64,000 nt of DNA, taken from the NCBI GenBank assembly GCA_964619955.1, contig CAZUJF010000022.1, positions 1-64,000 on the forward strand, given 5' to 3'. Origin of the DNA: JACQFK01 sp964619955. Lineage in GTDB: Bacteria > Planctomycetota > MHYJ01 > JACPRB01. This document shows positions 26,113 through 34,296 of this stretch, one piece after another. The position numbers and the translations under genes are program-made. The first letter of the stretch is position 1. Each line of letters opens with the position of its first letter. The notes beneath the pieces are model-generated. The model was given only the letters and a program-made list of their open reading frames with translations. It was not told the origin of the DNA and searched no databases.

Positions 26113-27072
26113 ATGGCAACTCAGAGTGGGCTTCGCTGGCCGCTGGTGGTGGCGGCGGCGGGGGCCCTTGCCCTGGGGGCGGCCGTCTGGCGGCGCAAGT
26201 CCCCGGAGCCCCCGCAGCCGCTTCCAGCGCGGCAGGCGCAGTCGGTGGATGTCCGTCGAATCCAGGATGAGGGCAGTTCCACCCGGCCTGCCCCCGAGGA
26301 GGCATTCCTGGAGAAGCTGGCCTCGGAAGCGGTGAAAGCTCCGGACGCCGTCGACGCCTCGAAAATCCGAGAGGAGTCCCGCCGCGTTTTCGGAGAACTC
26401 CGCGAAGCGTTCCGGAAAATGAAGGCGCTGGCGGAGGCCCTGAAGAAGACCCATCCCGACCGTTACGCGGCCGAGATGGAAGCCCTTCGCAAGGAGTTGC
26501 TCCCCTTGTTCCAGTCCGCCGGCGGCCTGCTCAAGGACTCGGACGTCGCCGTCGGCGAACTGCTCAAGATCCTCAAGGCGGAGGGGGATCCCCTCGTGAA
26601 GGAGCGGCTTTCCCTGGTGCTCCGCTTCGCTCCGCCGGCGAAGGCCACCGATGCCTTGGCCGAACTGTCCCGCTCCCAGGATACGGGCGACCGCCGTGCG
26701 GCCATCGCGTCGCTCTCGGAACTCCCTTCGGACCAGGGCATCCGGGTCCTGGTCGAGCGCGCCAAGGAGGACGTCGATCCGGGAAACCGGGAGCGCGCGA
26801 TCGTGGGCCTGGGGAAATCTCTCGCGAAGCCCAGTCCGATGGTGGGGGAGGCCCGGGACACGGCCATGGAAACGATCCGCGCGTTCACCCATCCCGACCA
26901 CCCGCTGGAACTCCGGGCGGCCGCCTGGGACGCCTTCGGCTATCCTCCGAGATTGTCGGAGTCGGACATGAAGCTGGTGAGGGAGGCGATCCACGCGGAG
27001 AAGGACACGCACGTCAAGAAGGCCGTCCAGGGGGCCCTGAGACGGCAGCTGGCGAGGATGCAGGCGAAATAG
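26113..27072 (+). CDS. Membrane-anchored HEAT-repeat-like protein
   Basis: The 319-residue protein has one N-terminal hydrophobic helix (about 9-26) followed by WRRK, so it is either anchored or secreted. After a Pro-rich linker, residues 60-310 are almost entirely helical. The C-terminal half has HEAT-like pairs (TDALAELSRSQDTGDRRAAIASLSEL; RERAIVGLGKSL; LELRAAAWDAFGY). The start follows a good GGAGG at 26102-26106. HEAT repeats mediate protein contacts; no partner can be named. It follows the propeller lipoprotein, from which a strong hairpin separates it. Confidence 0.6.
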   Translation: MATQSGLRWPLVVAAAGALALGAAVWRRKSPEPPQPLPARQAQSVDVRRIQDEGSSTRPAPEEAFLEKLASEAVKAPDAVDASKIREESRRVFGELREAFRKMKALAEALKKTHPDRYAAEMEALRKELLPLFQSAGGLLKDSDVAVGELLKILKAEGDPLVKERLSLVLRFAPPAKATDALAELSRSQDTGDRRAAIASLSELPSDQGIRVLVERAKEDVDPGNRERAIVGLGKSLAKPSPMVGEARDTAMETIRAFTHPDHPLELRAAAWDAFGYPPRLSESDMKLVREAIHAEKDTHVKKAVQGALRRQLARMQAK

Positions 27073-27090
27073 GCGCCCTCCGGTCCCCCC

Positions 27091-27120
27091 TTGCCAAGCC
27101 CGCCCGTCAGATGCTAGCTT
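27091..27120 (+). promoter_or_regulatory. Putative promoter of glyQS
   Basis: TTGCCA (27091-27096), an 18-base spacer, and TAGCTT (27115-27120). The -10 ends 9 bases before the ATG, so transcription would start at or next to the start codon. The hexamers are imperfect; the spacing to the ATG matches that of the sigma factor gene. Confidence 0.4.
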
Positions 27121-27129
27121 CTCCCCCCT

Positions 27130-28692
27130 ATGGTTGAACTCGACACCATCGTCTCCCTCTGCAAGCGCCGCGGCTTCGTCTTCCAGTCCTCCGAGATCTA
27201 CGGCGGCCTCGGCTCGGCCTGGGATTACGGTCCGCTCGGCGTCGAGTACAAGAACAACATCAAGCGGCTCTGGTGGCGCGACATGGTCACCCGCCGCGAC
27301 GACATGGTCGGCGTCGACTGCGCCATCACCATGCATCCCACCGTCTGGAAGGCCTCCGGCCACGCCGACAACTTCGCCGACCCCTTCACGGGCTGCACGG
27401 ACTGTAACAAGTACTACCGCGCGGATCATCTGAAGGAGGCCCAGGTCAAGGCCAAGTGGGTCCTCGCCATCCAGAAGGTCCTTCAGGGGCCCGCCGCCGC
27501 CAAAGACCGCGAAAAGGCCCTCAAGAACTGGGCCGCCAGCGACGGCAAGAAGGGCGCCCCCGGCCTGCCCTGGGTGAAGGATGCCACCGTGTCCCCCGTG
27601 GACGGCCTCGAAGCCCTGCTCGACGGCAGCCGCGTCGCCTGCCCGAACTGCGGCGGACGCATGTCCGACCCCGTCCCCGCCAACCTCATGCTCAAGACCA
27701 CGCTGGGTCCCGTCGAGGCCACCGGCACCGTCACGTTCCTGCGCCCCGAAACCGCGCAGGGCATCTTCGTGAACTTCGACAACGTCCTGCAGTCCTCCCG
27801 CAAGAAGCTGCCCTTCGGCGTCGCGCAGTCGGGCAAGAGCTTCCGGAACGAGATCACCCCGGGCAACTTCACGTTCCGCACCCGCGAGTTCGAGCAGATG
27901 GAGATCGAGTTCTTCTGCAAGCCGGGCACCGACGAGGACTGGCACCAGAAGTGGATCGACACCCGCTTCGGCTGGTATCTCAAGTACGGCATCCACAAGG
28001 ACCGCATCAAGATCCGCGAACACGCCAAGGACGAGCTCGCCCACTACGCCAAGCGCTGCGTCGACATCGAGTATCTCTTCCCGATGGGCTGGAGCGAGCT
28101 CGAGGGCATCGCGAACCGCACCGACTACGACTTGAAACAGCACACGAAGTTCAGCGGCAAGTCGCTGGAGTACTTCGACGAGGAGACGAAGTCCAAGTTC
28201 GTCCCCTACGTCATCGAGCCCTCCGCGGGCGCGGACCGCTCCGCCCTCGCGTTCCTCATCGACGCGTACCGCGAAGAGGAGGTCAAGGGCGAGAAGCGCG
28301 TCGTGCTCGGCTTCCATCCCGAGGTTGCGCCCATCAAGGTCGCCGTCCTGCCGCTGCTCAAGAAGAACGACAAGATCGTCGGCACCGCCAAGGGGCTCGT
28401 CGCCCAGCTGCGCGAGCGCTGGAACTCCGTCTACGACGACACCGCCGCGATCGGCAAGCTCTACCGCCGCCAGGACGAGGTGGGCACGCCGTTCTGCGTC
28501 ACCGTCGACGTCCAGACCGTCGGCGACGAGCAGGCCCTGCCCGACAACAAGGTCACGATCCGCGAGCGCGACAGCATGCAGCAGATGCGCGTCCCGGTCG
28601 CCGAGATCGAGACCGTGATGAGCCAGCTCATGTCGGGGAAGTGGTCGGAGCTGGCGCCGAAGTATCCGACGGCGGCGGCGCCGGCTATTTAA
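27130..28692 (+). CDS. glyQS: Glycine--tRNA ligase, homodimeric type
   Basis: This enzyme charges tRNA-Gly. The 520-residue class II synthetase is the dimeric eukaryote/archaea-like type. It starts with the family's opening CKRRGFVFQSSEIYGGLGSAWDYGPLGV and has RPETAQGIF, the motif 2-like FRNEITPGNFTFRTREFEQMEIEFF, and motif 3 in AFLIDAYREE region with LGFHPEVAPIKVAVLPL. Cys pairs CTDC (89-92) and CPNCGG suggest a zinc-ribbon insertion. The C-terminal anticodon-binding domain is complete. No ribosome-binding site precedes the ATG. The stop overlaps the opposite TPR gene by 8 bases. Confidence 0.94.
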   Translation: MVELDTIVSLCKRRGFVFQSSEIYGGLGSAWDYGPLGVEYKNNIKRLWWRDMVTRRDDMVGVDCAITMHPTVWKASGHADNFADPFTGCTDCNKYYRADHLKEAQVKAKWVLAIQKVLQGPAAAKDREKALKNWAASDGKKGAPGLPWVKDATVSPVDGLEALLDGSRVACPNCGGRMSDPVPANLMLKTTLGPVEATGTVTFLRPETAQGIFVNFDNVLQSSRKKLPFGVAQSGKSFRNEITPGNFTFRTREFEQMEIEFFCKPGTDEDWHQKWIDTRFGWYLKYGIHKDRIKIREHAKDELAHYAKRCVDIEYLFPMGWSELEGIANRTDYDLKQHTKFSGKSLEYFDEETKSKFVPYVIEPSAGADRSALAFLIDAYREEEVKGEKRVVLGFHPEVAPIKVAVLPLLKKNDKIVGTAKGLVAQLRERWNSVYDDTAAIGKLYRRQDEVGTPFCVTVDVQTVGDEQALPDNKVTIRERDSMQQMRVPVAEIETVMSQLMSGKWSELAPKYPTAAAPAI

Positions 28693-29956
28693 GCCGCTCG
28701 AGGGCCTTCTTCGCCTCGGCGTGTTTGGGGTCCGCGCTCAGCGCCTGTTTGTACTCCGCCACCGCGTCCCGCTTCCGGTCCAGCCGCTCGTAGGTCACGC
28801 CGAGGTTGTAGTGGGCGGAGGCGCTTTCCGGGTCCAGCGCGACCGCCTCCCGCAGCACCTCGCGGGCGAGATCCGGCAGATCCTTCGAGAGATAGGCCGC
28901 GCCGAGGTTCGTGCGGGCGGGTTCGGAATGGGGGTCCAGCTCGCAGGCCTTCTTCAGCTCCGGGATCGCCGCCTCGGGTTTGCGCGCCTTGAGCAGGCAG
29001 AGGCCGAGGTTGTAGCGCGCATCGACGTCCTGCGGGTCGATCTCCACGCCCTTGCGGTACGCGGCCTCCGCCTCTCCCAGCCGGTTCTGGCGCAGGAAGA
29101 TCGTGCCGATGGCGACGTGCACGTCGGGGAAGCCCGGCAGGACGACTGCGGCGGCCTCGAAGTCGGCGCGCGCCTCGTCGAGGCGGCCCTCCCGGTACGC
29201 GCGTTCGCCGGACTGGTACTTGAGCAGGAAGGCCTGGCGTTCCTCGGGTCCGAGGGGCGGCGGCGGATGGATGCGCAGGGTGCCCATGGAGGCCTCGACG
29301 GACTCGCGATAACGCCCGTACCAGGCCGCGGAGCAGTTGAAGCCGAGGACGTATTTCCGGTTGCCGTCGGAGAGGAACGTGAAGACGGCCTGCTGGCGGA
29401 CGGGGAAGTCCGCCTCCTCGAACGTGACGACGAACTGGTAGCCCTGGCGGTCCCGCACGGCGACCGCCTTCTCGCGCTCGAACTCGACGTTCTTCGTTCC
29501 GCTGCGGAAGGCGTCCTTGTACGCGGCGACGAACTCCGCGAGCTCCTTGGACGAGGTCTGGATGAAGAGGTCCATGCGCGGCTGGTAGAGCTCGTCCTTG
29601 GGGCCGTAGAAGCTCACGGACGCCTTGCCCTGCTCCTTTCCCCTGCTCCACTGGCGGGGCAGCTGGAGCTTGATGCCGAGGAAGGGGTGGCTGAACGCGG
29701 TGCCGAGGCGGGCGGGTTTGGACGCCGCCGCGGCGGAGGGCGCGGGTTTTGCAGGAGGCGTGTAATCCTTCTTCTCGACGCGCTCGACCTGGTCCTTGGG
29801 GAGCGTGACGACGCCCGTGGCGGTTTCGATTTCGAGCTTGTCGCCGAGGTCCCTGACGCGTCCCTCGACCTTGCCGCCGTTGCGGAGGTGGACGACGTCG
29901 GCCCGGGCCGAGGAGGCCAGGCAGAGGCAGGCGACGAGGATCCCAACGCGCCGCAT
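28685..29956 (-). CDS. Exported TPR-repeat protein
   Basis: From the ATG at 29956 the protein is 423 residues with a clear signal peptide (RRVGILVACLCLASSARA). A short beta module follows (VVHLRNGGKVEGRVRDLGD...VTLPKDQVERVE, about 20-60), like modules in which planctomycete proteins handle gene-product scaffolds. The middle (about 85-240) resembles PsbP/DUF1795-like beta domains. The C-terminal 170 residues hold four to five TPR units (ARADFEAAAVVLPGFPDVHVAIG, AEAAYRKGVEIDPQDVDARYNLG and so on). It is probably periplasmic, and no enzyme motif is visible. It is divergent from the DUF1501 gene, 46 bases apart. Confidence 0.7.
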   Translation of the reverse strand: MRRVGILVACLCLASSARADVVHLRNGGKVEGRVRDLGDKLEIETATGVVTLPKDQVERVEKKDYTPPAKPAPSAAAASKPARLGTAFSHPFLGIKLQLPRQWSRGKEQGKASVSFYGPKDELYQPRMDLFIQTSSKELAEFVAAYKDAFRSGTKNVEFEREKAVAVRDRQGYQFVVTFEEADFPVRQQAVFTFLSDGNRKYVLGFNCSAAWYGRYRESVEASMGTLRIHPPPPLGPEERQAFLLKYQSGERAYREGRLDEARADFEAAAVVLPGFPDVHVAIGTIFLRQNRLGEAEAAYRKGVEIDPQDVDARYNLGLCLLKARKPEAAIPELKKACELDPHSEPARTNLGAAYLSKDLPDLAREVLREAVALDPESASAHYNLGVTYERLDRKRDAVAEYKQALSADPKHAEAKKALERLK

Positions 29957-30002
29957 CTGCGCATGATAGAACTTGCGGCCCCGGCAGGTGTAGTCTTTAT
30001 GA

Positions 30003-31355
30003 ATGCTCCGCATCGAGGGTCCCGGCGGCGGCCGCTATTGCGACGGCCTGTCCCGGCGGAGCTTCCTGCGGATCGGCGGACTCGGGCTGGGCGGTCTCGG
30101 CCTGCCGCAGCTCCTGCGGGCGCAGGCGGAAGCGCCGAGGCCTGCGAAGAGCGGCGGCCTGGGCCACAAGGCCGTGATCATGGTCTACATGCCGGGCGGT
30201 CCGCCGCACCAGGACATGTACGACCTCAAGATGGACGCGCCCTCGGAGGTCCGCGGGGAGTTCCGGCCCATCCGCACGAACGTCGACGGCATCCAGATCT
30301 GCGAGCTGCTGCCGAAGCTCGCCGGGATGATGGACAAGCTCGTGCCCATCCGCTCCATCGTGGGCGCCAAGGACCGCCATGAATCCTTCCAGTGCCTCAC
30401 GGGACGCCTTAACGACAACCTGCCGCGGGGAGGCTGGCCCGAACTGGGCGCGGTGGTGTCCCGCCTGCAGGGCGGCGTCCTGAGCGGCGTGCCGCCGTTT
30501 CTCGCGCTCTCGCCCCGCATGCAGCATCGTCCGTACAACAACGGGACGCCGGGCTTCCTCGGGCCCGCGCATGCGCCGTTCAAGCCCGAGGATGAGGGCC
30601 GCAACGACCTCGTCCTCAACGGCATCACGCCGGAGCGCCTCGAGGACCGGCGCAAGCTGCTCAGCAGCCTGGACCAGTTCCGGCGCGACACCGACCAGCA
30701 GCGCATGATGGAAGGGCTGGATGTCTATGCGCAGCAGGCCTTCGGCATGCTGACGTCCAGCCAGCTCGCGAAGGCGCTCGATCTGAAGCTGGAGGCGTCC
30801 GCCGTGCGCGAGCGCTACGGTCTGGGGACCGCGACGCATCAGGGGGACGGCGCCCCGCGCCTGAACCAGCAGTTCCTGCTCGCCCGCCGCCTCGTCGAGG
30901 CGGGGGTGCGCTGCGTGACGTTCAGCTACAGCTTCTGGGATTTCCACGGGAAGAACTTCGACAACGCCCGCAAGAACCTGCCCGACTTCGACCAGGCGAT
31001 GAGCGCGCTCGTGAGCGACCTGCACGAGCGCGGGCTCGACAAGGACGTGACGGTGATCGCATGGGGCGAGTTCGGGCGCACGCCGCGCATCAACAAGGAC
31101 GGCGGCCGCGACCACTGGCCGGGCGTCTCCTGCGCGCTGCTGGCCGGCGGCGGCCTGCGCACGGGGCAGGTCATCGGGTCGACGTCGCGGGACGGCGGCG
31201 AGGCGGCCGATCGTCCTGTGCATTTCCAGGACGTCTTCGCGACCCTCTATCACGCGCTTGGTATCGATGTCGCCTCGGCGCAGGTCGTCGATCTGACGGG
31301 GCGTCCGCACTTCCTGATCGATCCAGAGTACAAACCCCTTCGCGAACTTATCTGA
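30003..31355 (+). CDS. DUF1501 protein with twin-arginine signal
   Basis: The 450-residue protein carries a Tat signal SRRSFLRIGG (17-26) followed by a Gly/Leu-rich hydrophobic stretch. The mature part has DUF1501 hallmarks: VIMVYMPGGPPHQDMYDLK, ICELLPKLAGMMDKLVPIRS, FLLARRLVEAGVRCVTFS, VIAWGEFGRTPRIN and GRDHWPG. These proteins share an alkaline-phosphatase/sulfatase-like fold and are hugely expanded in Planctomycetes, where they often pair with DUF1553/DUF1549 cytochrome proteins; no such partner is here. The signal makes it a predicted client of the tatC product. Function is unknown. The end overlaps the opposite gene by 8 bases. Confidence 0.85.
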   Translation: MLRIEGPGGGRYCDGLSRRSFLRIGGLGLGGLGLPQLLRAQAEAPRPAKSGGLGHKAVIMVYMPGGPPHQDMYDLKMDAPSEVRGEFRPIRTNVDGIQICELLPKLAGMMDKLVPIRSIVGAKDRHESFQCLTGRLNDNLPRGGWPELGAVVSRLQGGVLSGVPPFLALSPRMQHRPYNNGTPGFLGPAHAPFKPEDEGRNDLVLNGITPERLEDRRKLLSSLDQFRRDTDQQRMMEGLDVYAQQAFGMLTSSQLAKALDLKLEASAVRERYGLGTATHQGDGAPRLNQQFLLARRLVEAGVRCVTFSYSFWDFHGKNFDNARKNLPDFDQAMSALVSDLHERGLDKDVTVIAWGEFGRTPRINKDGGRDHWPGVSCALLAGGGLRTGQVIGSTSRDGGEAADRPVHFQDVFATLYHALGIDVASAQVVDLTGRPHFLIDPEYKPLRELI

Positions 31356-31914
31356 GGCGCCACGCGACCGTGACGAGGCGGGGGCCGTTTGCCGTGTCGA
31401 TCCGCTGCACGAGCCAGGTGAGCACGCGGGGCACTTTCAGCCCGGCAATGTCCACCGGCTCTGCCGCGGTGGGCTCGGGGCCCACTTCCAGGGCATAGTC
31501 CAGCGAGAGTTCCTCCGTCTTCAAGCCGCAGGGCTTCGGGGCAGCCCGCGCCCGGATCGTCCAGCGTCCCTGGGCGGCCCCCGAGGTGCGCTTGTTCATC
31601 GCCGCCACGAGGAAGACCGGGTCGTCGAAGTGGTATTCGTCGTCGCCCGCCCAGAAGAGGCGGTACCAGCCGTCGTGATCCGTCAGGCTCATGACCCGGC
31701 GGCTTTCCACGAGTTCCATCGGATGGCGGCAGTCCTTGCCGTCGGGAGCGGGGTGGATCAGGGCTTCGGGCAGCACCCTCCAGAGCAGGCCGTCGTCCTT
31801 GTCGATGTTGGGTCCGGACGGCGGGGGCGTGAAGTTCTCGTAGGTGTCCGGCTCAAAGTAATTGAAGGCGAGCAGGATCGCGGCGGCGGTCAAAGCGGCC
31901 AGCAGGACCTTCAT
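31348..31914 (-). CDS. Small membrane-anchored or secreted protein coupled to AAA ATPase
   Basis: The 188-residue protein has an N-terminal hydrophobic helix (about 2-17), which may be an uncleaved anchor, followed by FNYFEPDTYENFTPPPSGPN. The rest is predicted globular with many Trp, Asp and Pro and two Cys (CRHPM; KPCGL). No known domain is recognised. Its ATG overlaps the stop of the Vps4-like ATPase gene (ATGA), so the two are very likely co-translated and may work together, with this protein on the membrane or outside it. Confidence 0.55.
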   Translation of the reverse strand: MKVLLAALTAAAILLAFNYFEPDTYENFTPPPSGPNIDKDDGLLWRVLPEALIHPAPDGKDCRHPMELVESRRVMSLTDHDGWYRLFWAGDDEYHFDDPVFLVAAMNKRTSGAAQGRWTIRARAAPKPCGLKTEELSLDYALEVGPEPTAAEPVDIAGLKVPRVLTWLVQRIDTANGPRLVTVAWRLR

Positions 31915-33029
31915 CGGCCGGCCTGGAAGCGCTTGAAGCGGGCGACGTCCTCGGCGCTGACGGAGGGGCGCAGCGTGGCGAGCACGCGCTCGAAATCCTC
32001 GCTCGCGAGAGGGCGGTCGTCCGCCTTGCCGACCGCCTCGAGGAAGATCTGTTCCGCCGTCTTGCGGCAGAGATACGCCACGTCGGCGCCGCTGTAGCCC
32101 TCGAGGCGCCGCGCGAGGCTGCCGAGTTCGACATCGTCCGCCAGGGGGAGGTCCTTGAGGTTCAGTTCCAGCATGCGGCGACGCGCGGCGAGTTCCGGGA
32201 GTCCGACGAGGACCTTCTCATCCAGACGGCCGGGACGCAGCATGGCGGAATCGATGTTCCAGGGCTCGTTGGTCGCGCCCATGAAGAGGACGGTCTTGCC
32301 CTCGCCGGCGTCGAAGCCGTCGAGTTCCGCGAGGATCTGCGGGACGACGCGCGCCATGACGGAGCCCTGCTCGGTGTCGCGGCGGCGGGGGACGAGGGAT
32401 TCGACCTCGTCGATGAAGACCACGGCGCGGCCGGCCTCGCGGGCCGCCTCGAAGAGTTTGCGGATGTTCTTTTCGCTCTCGCCCACCCACTTGTTCATGA
32501 TCTCCGAGGGCGCGATCGCGAAGAACTCCGCCTCGATCTCGCCGGCGACGGCCTTCGCGATCATGGTCTTCCCGGTCCCGGGCGGGCCGTAGAGCAGGAT
32601 GCCGCCGCCCGTGCGGACCTTGTACTTCTTCGCCTTCTCGGGATGGGAGAAGGGGAGGATCATCTTGAGTCGGATCTGTTCCTTGACGTCGTCGAGGCCC
32701 GCGATGTCGTCGAAGCGGACCTTGGGGCGTTCGGACAGCGTCCATTCCTTGGGGACCTCCTCCGCGGGGGCCCCCGCCTTTCGTCCCGCCGCCTTCTTCG
32801 AGGCGGCCTCGCGCCGCGTGCGGACGTTTTTGGCGAGGTCCACCAGCTCTTTCGCCTTCTGCATCCGCACTTCGCGGAGCGGCCCCTCGGTCTCCTTGGC
32901 GAGCCGAAGCAGGTATTCGGCGGCCTTGAGGAAGTGGTACTTGGCCTCCTCGAGCTCGCCCATCCGGAAGCGGGCGACGCCCTTGGCCTTGTGTTTCTCG
33001 AAGGACTCCAGGAGGAACGTGGCGGGCAT
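31911..33029 (-). CDS. Vps4/katanin-like AAA ATPase with MIT-like N-terminal domain (AAA1)
   Basis: The 372-residue protein has an N-terminal region (about 1-70) reading as three helices with MIT-domain spacing (ESFEKHKAKGVARFRMGELEEAKYH..., LREVRMQKAKELVDLAKNV). A basic linker and one AAA domain follow: Walker A GPPGTGKT 148-155, Walker B VVFIDEVE 203-210, pore loop NKWVGESEKNIR 179-190 (Vps4 has SKWMGESEKLV), sensor-1 Asn254 in GATNEPW, and RPGRLDE with Arg fingers. The tail LASEDFERVLATLRPSVSAEDVARFKRF matches the end of Vps4, CdvC and p97 ATPases. It probably disassembles ESCRT-III-like filaments. A TACACT hexamer is 13 bases before the ATG. Confidence 0.8.
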   Translation of the reverse strand: MPATFLLESFEKHKAKGVARFRMGELEEAKYHFLKAAEYLLRLAKETEGPLREVRMQKAKELVDLAKNVRTRREAASKKAAGRKAGAPAEEVPKEWTLSERPKVRFDDIAGLDDVKEQIRLKMILPFSHPEKAKKYKVRTGGGILLYGPPGTGKTMIAKAVAGEIEAEFFAIAPSEIMNKWVGESEKNIRKLFEAAREAGRAVVFIDEVESLVPRRRDTEQGSVMARVVPQILAELDGFDAGEGKTVLFMGATNEPWNIDSAMLRPGRLDEKVLVGLPELAARRRMLELNLKDLPLADDVELGSLARRLEGYSGADVAYLCRKTAEQIFLEAVGKADDRPLASEDFERVLATLRPSVSAEDVARFKRFQAGR

Positions 33030-33092
33030 TGGATCTGGGGTCAGTGTAGCACGCGGGAAAGCGGGGTCCTGCAGAATTGGGCGCCTGAGAGA

Positions 33093-33131
33093 TCCTTGAA
33101 TATCATGTGCCTATAACGGTATATTCAAGGA
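33093..33131. promoter_or_regulatory. Perfect 11-bp inverted repeat, likely operator
   Basis: TCCTTGAATAT (33093-33103) and its exact reverse complement (33121-33131) are spaced by 17 bases and end 1 base before the ATG of the AAA_14 gene. The site is AT-rich in a GC-rich setting and could be an autoregulatory operator or hold the promoter of the gene. Confidence 0.65.
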
Positions 33132-33132
33132 C

Positions 33133-34296
33133 ATGGCGGAGCTGTCCCGTTCCGGTCTGATCGACGTCCTCCGGCGCTTGATCGCCCGAAATCCCGTCAC
33201 GCTCCTGCTGGGTCCGCGTCAATGCGGGAAGACCACCCTTTCCCGGCAGGTGAGCCGGGGGGAGCGGGGCGCGTACTTCGACCTTGAGGATCCGGAGACC
33301 GCCCTTCGGCCGGAAACGGCGAAGCAGGTGCTGGCCCCCCTTCGGGGTCTGGTGGTCATCGATGAGTTTCAGAGGCAGCCCGGACTCTTCGGGCTCCTGA
33401 GGGTGCTCGCGGATCGAAAACCCCTGCCCGCGCGCTTCCTGATCCTGGGGAGCGCCTCCCCGGAGCTGGTGCGGGGTTCCTCCGAGACGCTGGCCGGACG
33501 CGTCGCGCATTGCGAAATGGCGGGCCTGGACTTGGTTGAAGTCGGACGGAAACGGGAGTCCGCCCTCTGGTTGCGAGGGGGCTTCCCGCCCTCCCTGCTC
33601 GCGTCTTCGGACAAGGACAGCTTCCGCTGGCGGCAGGACTTCGTGCAGACCTTCCTGGAACGCGACATCCCGCAGCTGGGGATCCGGGTGCCGGCTCCCG
33701 CGCTCCGGCGCTTCTGGACCATGCTGGCTCACTACCACGGTCAGATCTGGAACGCGGCCGAGCTGGCCCGGGCCATGGGAACGGGGGAGACCGCCGTGCG
33801 CCATCATCTCGACATCCTCTCGGGCGCGTTCATGGTACGGCAGCTGCAGCCCTGGTTCGAGAACGTCGGCAAACGCCTGGTGAAGTCCCCCAAGATCTAC
33901 CTGAGAGACACGGGCCTGCTTCACACGCTGCTCGGGTTGCGCAGCCGTCTGGAGCTGCAGGCCCATCCGAAACTGGGGGCCTCCTGGGAGGGGTTCGCCC
34001 TGGATCAGGTCATCCGCCTGCTCGGTGCGGAACGGGATGCGTTCTTCTACCGGACCCAGGCGGGAGCCGAACTCGACCTTTTCGTCATCCGCGGGGGCCG
34101 GCGCTACGGGTTCGAGTTCAAGCACGAGGACGCGCCGCGTCCGAGCAAGTCGATGCACGTGGCCTCTGGAGATCTCCGGCTGGAGGAGATCTTCGTGGTG
34201 CATCCCGGGGAGCGAAGCTACGGGATGGCGGAGGGCATGTCCGCGGTCGCGATACGGGATGTCCCGGGCCTGATCCGGAAGAAGCGCCTGCGTTAG
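33133..34296 (+). CDS. AAA_14 / DUF4143 family ATPase
   Basis: The 387-residue protein has Walker A GPRQCGKTT (27-35) and Walker B LVVIDEFQ (73-80), then ILGSASPELVRGSSETLAGR with the sensor region. The C-terminal half is DUF4143: HYHGQIWNAAELARAMGTGETAVRHHLDIL (an HTH-like part), PKIYLRDTGLLHTLLG and WEGFALDQVI. An endonuclease-like segment AELDLFVIRGGRRYGFEFKHED resembles PD-(D/E)XK folds. This family is common, patchily distributed and often mobile, with unclear function. It lies on the plus strand between two minus-strand ESCRT-like genes and ends by overlapping one of them by 4 bases, consistent with a later insertion. Confidence 0.88.
   Translation: MAELSRSGLIDVLRRLIARNPVTLLLGPRQCGKTTLSRQVSRGERGAYFDLEDPETALRPETAKQVLAPLRGLVVIDEFQRQPGLFGLLRVLADRKPLPARFLILGSASPELVRGSSETLAGRVAHCEMAGLDLVEVGRKRESALWLRGGFPPSLLASSDKDSFRWRQDFVQTFLERDIPQLGIRVPAPALRRFWTMLAHYHGQIWNAAELARAMGTGETAVRHHLDILSGAFMVRQLQPWFENVGKRLVKSPKIYLRDTGLLHTLLGLRSRLELQAHPKLGASWEGFALDQVIRLLGAERDAFFYRTQAGAELDLFVIRGGRRYGFEFKHEDAPRPSKSMHVASGDLRLEEIFVVHPGERSYGMAEGMSAVAIRDVPGLIRKKRLR

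Noticed and set aside
24109..28317. A 1402-residue minus-strand open frame
   Set aside because: It spans the opposite strand of three supported genes and two intergenic gaps, has no domains, and lacks any recognisable repeats.
31911..33029. Annotation of AAA1 as FtsH or a proteasome-activating ATPase
   Set aside because: There is no membrane segment or protease domain, and the pore loop and C-terminal tail match the Vps4/p97 type.
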